Positions 14,579 through 17,535 of a stretch of DNA of 17,535 bases are shown here, in pieces. Each line of letters starts with the position of its first letter. The first letter of the stretch is position 1. The stretch comes from Clostridiales bacterium (lineage in GTDB: Bacteria; Bacillota; Clostridia; Lachnospirales; JAITVM01), in contig JAITVM010000143.1 in NCBI GenBank assembly GCA_031285815.1, positions 1-17,535 of the forward strand, read 5' to 3'. Below the pieces are notes generated by a model, which did not search any database, was not told the DNA's origin, and was given only the letters and a program-made list of their open reading frames with translations. Position numbers and translations under genes: made by a program.

Positions 14579-14650
14579 GGCCGGAAGGCACATACCGGCC
14601 CGGTTGGACATGGGCTATTCCAGGGGGGGGTGCGGAAAACCCCCCGGTGG
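14579..14650. repeat. Two GC-rich hairpins between LysR and the response regulator
   Basis: GGCCGG (14579-14584) and CCGGCC (14595-14600) form one stem. A run of eight Gs (14623-14630) can pair with six Cs (14640-14645) around a 9-base loop, extended by CCA/TGG (14620-14622 with 14648-14650) across a 2x2 mismatch. No U-tract follows either, so they are not standard terminators. They could be a structured leader of the two-component operon or a scar at the boundary between two unrelated gene blocks. Confidence 0.45.
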
Positions 14651-14685
14651 CAGATTTGGAAATCAAAGAAATGGTGGTGATGAAA

Positions 14686-15381
14686 ATGAATGATAAAATA
14701 TTGCTTGTCGACGATGAAAAGGATATTACTGACCTATTGGAAAAAATATTGCAACAGGAAGGCTTTCATCATATCTTAAAAGCAGCGTCAGGTGAGCAGG
14801 CTATCGAACTTTGCCGCAGTGAGAAGCCAGACGCTATCGTTATGGATATAATGATGCCCGGAATAGATGGGATAGAAGCGTGTAAAAAGATACGTGAGTT
14901 TTCCTATTGCCCAATTTTGTTTTTATCGTCAAAAGGCGATGATATAGATAAAATTTTAGGTTTGAGTGCCGGCGGCGATGATTATGTTGCAAAACCATTT
15001 AGTCTAAAGGAGGTTGCCTTTCGCGTAAAAGCACAGTTGCGGCGTAAGTCTTATGGGCAGCAGGGCACCTATCCGAGGGCGGCAATCGAGATTGGCAGCC
15101 TTCATATTGATACCGAAAGCCAGAGGGTATACAAAGCAAATAAAGAGGTGGGTTTGACTGCCCGCGAATACCAGTTAATAGAATTTATGGCCCGTAACGC
15201 GGGGAAAATTATCAGCAAGGAACGCATATATGAACAAGTATGGGGTGAAAACGCAACCGGCGTGGATAACACGATGATGGTCCATATGCGGCATTTGCGT
15301 GAAAAATTAGAAGACGACCCCTCTAACCCACGGATAATTATCACAATAAAGGGATTGGGCTACAAGCTGGAGCGGATATAA
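14686..15381 (+). CDS. OmpR/PhoB-family response regulator (VanR-like)
   Basis: From ATG 14686 the protein is 231 residues, normal for the family; GGTGGTG ends 6 bases upstream. In-frame ATGs at 14671 and 14680 are possible, and the frame stays open further upstream only by chance. Receiver domain residues ~1-120: acidic pocket Asp9 and Asp10, phosphoacceptor Asp54 (VMDIMMPG), Ser81 and Lys103 (AKPF). The C-terminal winged helix DNA-binding domain spans ~130-230, with LTAREYQLIEFMARNAGKIISKE and VDNTMMVHMRHLREKL. It is followed 4 bases later by the sensor kinase gene, so the pair is cotranscribed. The likely target is the ABC permease operon downstream. Confidence 0.93.
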   Translation: MNDKILLVDDEKDITDLLEKILQQEGFHHILKAASGEQAIELCRSEKPDAIVMDIMMPGIDGIEACKKIREFSYCPILFLSSKGDDIDKILGLSAGGDDYVAKPFSLKEVAFRVKAQLRRKSYGQQGTYPRAAIEIGSLHIDTESQRVYKANKEVGLTAREYQLIEFMARNAGKIISKERIYEQVWGENATGVDNTMMVHMRHLREKLEDDPSNPRIIITIKGLGYKLERI

Positions 15382-15385
15382 AGCC

Positions 15386-16795
15386 ATGAAGAAACCGAGT
15401 TACAAATCCGCCCTCATTCTATATAGTGCCATGTTTGTTTTCTCTACTTTGATTATCATCGTTGGGGTTATACTTATGCTGGGTATCATCACTTCTAACG
15501 ACCCCAACGGAAATAAAGTGAAAAGCAACTGGCCGCTTGAATATACGAATAATTTTGCTGAGTATATAGACCTTTCCGCTGATACACCGTTTGTTACCCA
15601 AGATGGAATTTTGTCGCTAAACAATAATCGTTTGTGGCTGCAGATACTTGATGGAAGCGGCTATCAGGTATACGCGCACAATACCGCAAGCACACAGCCG
15701 AACCATTACGCCCCTATTGATTTTTTGGCGCTTTATCAAATCGGAGGAAAGCCGGGTGGAACAGTTTGTGCCGGCACGGTAAAATCAAGTGCCGGGCAAT
15801 GGACATATGTCATCGGTTTCCCTATGGACATTGAAAAGGTAACTATGTACCTTAACGGGGAAAGCTTTACTGGCGGCAGGTCAATCATAATAATGTTAAT
15901 GTCCTCCGCTGTACTGATAATGCTCGTTAGTGGCGCTATATTCAGCGTTTGGATTATACGGCATATGCGTAAAATGACGCAGGCTATCGGGCAAATATCT
16001 TATCGGCTTTATGAACCGATAAAAAACAACGGCCCCTTTGGGGAGATATATGGCAGTCTAAATGATATGAGCCGCGAATTGCTTGCAAGCGACGAGGCGT
16101 TGGCGTGTAACGAAGCAATGCGGGAGGAATGGATCACAAATATCACCCACGACTTGAAGACACCGCTCTCGCCTATAAAAGGGTATGCGGAGTTACTGGC
16201 AGATCCGGCTTATCCCATACCTGACGAGAGCCGCATACAGTATGCCCGTACTATTTTAAAAAATACGGAATATGCCGAAAAACTGGTAAATGATTTGAAG
16301 CTGACTTATCAGCTAAAAAACAATATGCTGCCGCTTGATCGAAAGCAGGGTAATTTGGTGAGATTTTTAAGGGAAGCCGTTATAGAAATTCTTAACCATC
16401 CCGCCTATTCCGGCAGAATAATACTCTTTGACAGCGAACTGGATGAAATTATTTTTTGCTTTGATGAAACACTGCTTACAAGGGCGCTAAACAATCTGAT
16501 TTTCAACGCGCTGCTACACAATCCGAAAAATACAGAAGTCCATATTTCCCTACATGAAAACGAACATATTACAATAGCAGTTGATGATAACGGCAAGGGC
16601 ATGAGCACGGAAGAGGCAGAAAAACTGTTCAAACGATATTACAGGGGAACCAACACGGAGGCCGGCACTGAAGGGACGGGGCTGGGTATGGCAATCTCGC
16701 AACAGGTTATTGAGTTGCACGGCGGTAATATTACTGTCAAAAGCGAACTGGGAAAAGGGACATGTATTGAAATAACCCTGCCCCGCATAAATTAA
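15386..16795 (+). CDS. Sensor histidine kinase (VanS-like)
   Basis: This is a 469-residue transmembrane kinase. TM1 is at ~9-33, an external sensor region at ~34-165, TM2 at ~166-191, then a HAMP-like linker. The dimerisation/phosphoacceptor box is WITNITHDLKTPLSPIKGYA with His255. The catalytic ATPase domain shows the N box (NNLIFNALLHNP), G1 (VDDNGKGM), F box (LFKRYYRG) and G2 (GTGLGMAIS), ending in the typical KGTCIEITLP. All motifs are intact. It sits 4 bases after the response regulator and ends in a terminator. The external domain of ~130 residues has no family I recognise, so the signal is unknown; the downstream FtsX-like permease suggests envelope stress or an antimicrobial peptide. 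Confidence 0.93.
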   Translation: MKKPSYKSALILYSAMFVFSTLIIIVGVILMLGIITSNDPNGNKVKSNWPLEYTNNFAEYIDLSADTPFVTQDGILSLNNNRLWLQILDGSGYQVYAHNTASTQPNHYAPIDFLALYQIGGKPGGTVCAGTVKSSAGQWTYVIGFPMDIEKVTMYLNGESFTGGRSIIIMLMSSAVLIMLVSGAIFSVWIIRHMRKMTQAIGQISYRLYEPIKNNGPFGEIYGSLNDMSRELLASDEALACNEAMREEWITNITHDLKTPLSPIKGYAELLADPAYPIPDESRIQYARTILKNTEYAEKLVNDLKLTYQLKNNMLPLDRKQGNLVRFLREAVIEILNHPAYSGRIILFDSELDEIIFCFDETLLTRALNNLIFNALLHNPKNTEVHISLHENEHITIAVDDNGKGMSTEEAEKLFKRYYRGTNTEAGTEGTGLGMAISQQVIELHGGNITVKSELGKGTCIEITLPRIN

Positions 16796-16828
16796 GGTTA
16801 AAATAAGGTTATCAGAAAGGCTGGTTAA

Positions 16829-16870
16829 GGTTGTTGGCTTATTATTTAAGCCAACAGCCTATTTTGTTTT
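16829..16870 (+). terminator. Intrinsic terminator after the sensor kinase
   Basis: GGTTGTTGGCTT (16829-16840) pairs with AAGCCAACAGCC (16848-16859), a 12-bp stem with one G-U pair and a 7-base loop. It is followed by TATTTTGTTTT. It ends the two-component transcript 34 bases after the kinase stop. Confidence 0.9.
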
Positions 16871-16911
16871 CCGGAGCATGCCAAAACAAAACCCTGCTTG
16901 CCGTAGCTTAG

Positions 16912-17103
16912 GTTAGCGGCCATGAAATCGCCGGCATTGAAGTTTTGGGACATAAGGCTACTTACATGAAACAGGCTGAAATGATTGCCAATGCCGTACT
17001 TGCCGGGCAACCGCTTAAGGCCGGGGCGGCCTCCGGCGCTACCCTTACAAGCAATATGGTGCTAAAAACAACTGAAGATGCTCTGAAACAAGGTTCAGAG
17101 TGA
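16912..17103 (+). pseudogene. Remnant of an FMN-binding domain protein (C-terminal part)
   Basis: A 63-residue open stretch after an in-frame TAG reads GHEIAGIEVLGHKATYMKQA, then AEMIANAVLAGQPL, then AGAASGATLTSNMVLKTTEDAL. This matches the end of FMN-binding (RnfG/NqrC-type) domains, whose flavin attachment motif is DxxSGAT(L/V)TS. Here the Asp is replaced by Gly (GAASGAT). The first part of the domain and any signal peptide are absent, and no ribosome binding site precedes the fragment, although AAGG lies 8 bases before an internal ATG at 16966. I read it as a decayed gene. It lies between the kinase terminator and the ABC permease, 22 bases before the latter. Confidence 0.6.
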
Positions 17104-17125
17104 CTATTGGAAAGCAGGTGATACC

Positions 17126-17535
17126 TTGAAAATTATACTGAAATATATCCTGAACAGTTTAAAAGAAAGGAAGCTGCGGACAGTGGTAATGCTGCTTTCG
17201 GTTACCTTATCCACAACGCTTCTTTTTGTATCGTTTGGGATTGGCGCGTCTTATGAAAGTGCACAACGAAAAATGGCAATTGGTTACGCCGGGGAAGCAC
17301 GTATCACCATAACAAGCACAGATAAAACCGCAATGGTTTCAAAATTTGAAATCCCGTATGCTGCGGGCGTACGGGATATTGCGGGGCTGCTTACAGCTAA
17401 CGGGCTTTTCGCCGAAAACGGGTACTTTGAAAACTTTGACATTCTGTCCGCTGATTTAGCTGACCTTGATGCTATCAACGCACCACGTGTCCAAAGCGGC
17501 GGTTTGTCCGGCTTCACAGGATATAAGATAGCTAT
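17126..17535 (+). CDS. FtsX-like ABC transporter permease, N-terminal part
   Basis: The gene starts at TTG with AGGTG 6 bases upstream and runs off the window end after 136 codons. The start MKIILKYILNSLKERKLRT, followed by a hydrophobic segment (VVMLLSVTLSTTLLFVSFGIG), is the typical entry of MacB/FtsX-type permeases: a short amphipathic helix, TM1, then an extracellular domain (ITITSTDKTAMVSKF onward). Such permeases work with an ATPase to move or sense envelope-active compounds. The adjacent VanR/VanS-like system is a likely regulator. No ATPase gene is visible before it, so it should lie beyond the window. Confidence 0.75.
   Translation, partial: MKIILKYILNSLKERKLRTVVMLLSVTLSTTLLFVSFGIGASYESAQRKMAIGYAGEARITITSTDKTAMVSKFEIPYAAGVRDIAGLLTANGLFAENGYFENFDILSADLADLDAINAPRVQSGGLSGFTGYKIA

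Noticed and set aside
14503..14685. N-terminal extension of the response regulator frame
   Set aside because: The extra residues (proline- and glycine-rich) come from the LysR 3' end and the hairpin block. The receiver domain starts normally at MNDKILLVDD, with an SD-like site before it.
17284..17517. Minus-strand 77-codon frame at the window end
   Set aside because: It lies wholly opposite the FtsX-like permease, whose start, RBS and first membrane segment are convincing.
1..17535. CRISPR arrays, tRNA/rRNA genes, insertion sequences, prophage genes
   Set aside because: No regularly spaced repeats, cloverleaf-like or rRNA sequence, transposase or phage protein was seen on either strand.

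Overview
The window looks like chromosomal DNA of an anaerobic, spore-forming member of the Bacillota, probably Clostridia. This is suggested by a YtvI-type sporulation membrane protein, strong purine-rich Shine-Dalgarno sites with several GTG/TTG starts, a butyrate-fermenter type CoA-transferase and a VanR/VanS-like two-component system. The species cannot be fixed from the sequence. Base composition changes along the window: the left 4.8 kb is clearly AT-rich, while the central catabolic operon is much richer in GC.

Layout. (1) 1-1357, plus strand: 3' part of a YtvI/AI-2E family membrane protein, an orphan PTS IIB-like protein, then an intrinsic terminator. (2) 1432-3912, minus strand: a large lipoprotein combining TPR repeats with an LprI-like (DUF1311) domain. 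(3) About 880 bp without a convincing gene. (4) 4793-5689, minus: a LysR regulator. (5) 5751-13378, minus: one long co-directional operon. (6) 13379-13637: a regulatory gap, with a divergent LysR gene at 13638-14546. (7) 14686-17535, plus: response regulator, sensor kinase, terminator, remnant of an FMN-binding protein, and the start of an FtsX-like ABC permease.

The main feature is the operon. In transcription order it holds a YczE-like membrane protein, an MFS transporter, a 3-hydroxyacyl-CoA-dehydrogenase-like enzyme, a cupin, an SDR reductase, a metal-dependent cyclase-family hydrolase, a BKACE-family beta-keto acid cleavage enzyme, a collapsed thiolase gene, and acetoacetate CoA-transferase subunits A and B. 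This set matches the anaerobic phloroglucinol pathway known from Clostridium scatologenes. In that pathway phloroglucinol is reduced to dihydrophloroglucinol (SDR) and the ring is opened to 3-hydroxy-5-oxohexanoate (cyclase-family cyclohydrolase). This is oxidised to triacetate (3-hydroxyacid dehydrogenase) and cleaved with acetyl-CoA to acetoacetate plus acetoacetyl-CoA (BKACE). Acetoacetate is then activated by the CoA-transferase. Assigning this operon to phloroglucinol is inference from family content and gene order. The MFS protein would be the importer and the divergent LysR protein the likely regulator.

The most unusual detail is at 7227-7316. A 29-residue open frame reads as the first ~10 residues of a thiolase joined in frame to its last ~19, so about 360 codons appear to have been lost while the start, stop and translational coupling were kept. 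Two other gene remnants lie at 5751-5849 (pyridine-nucleotide oxidoreductase tail) and 16912-17103 (FMN-binding domain tail).
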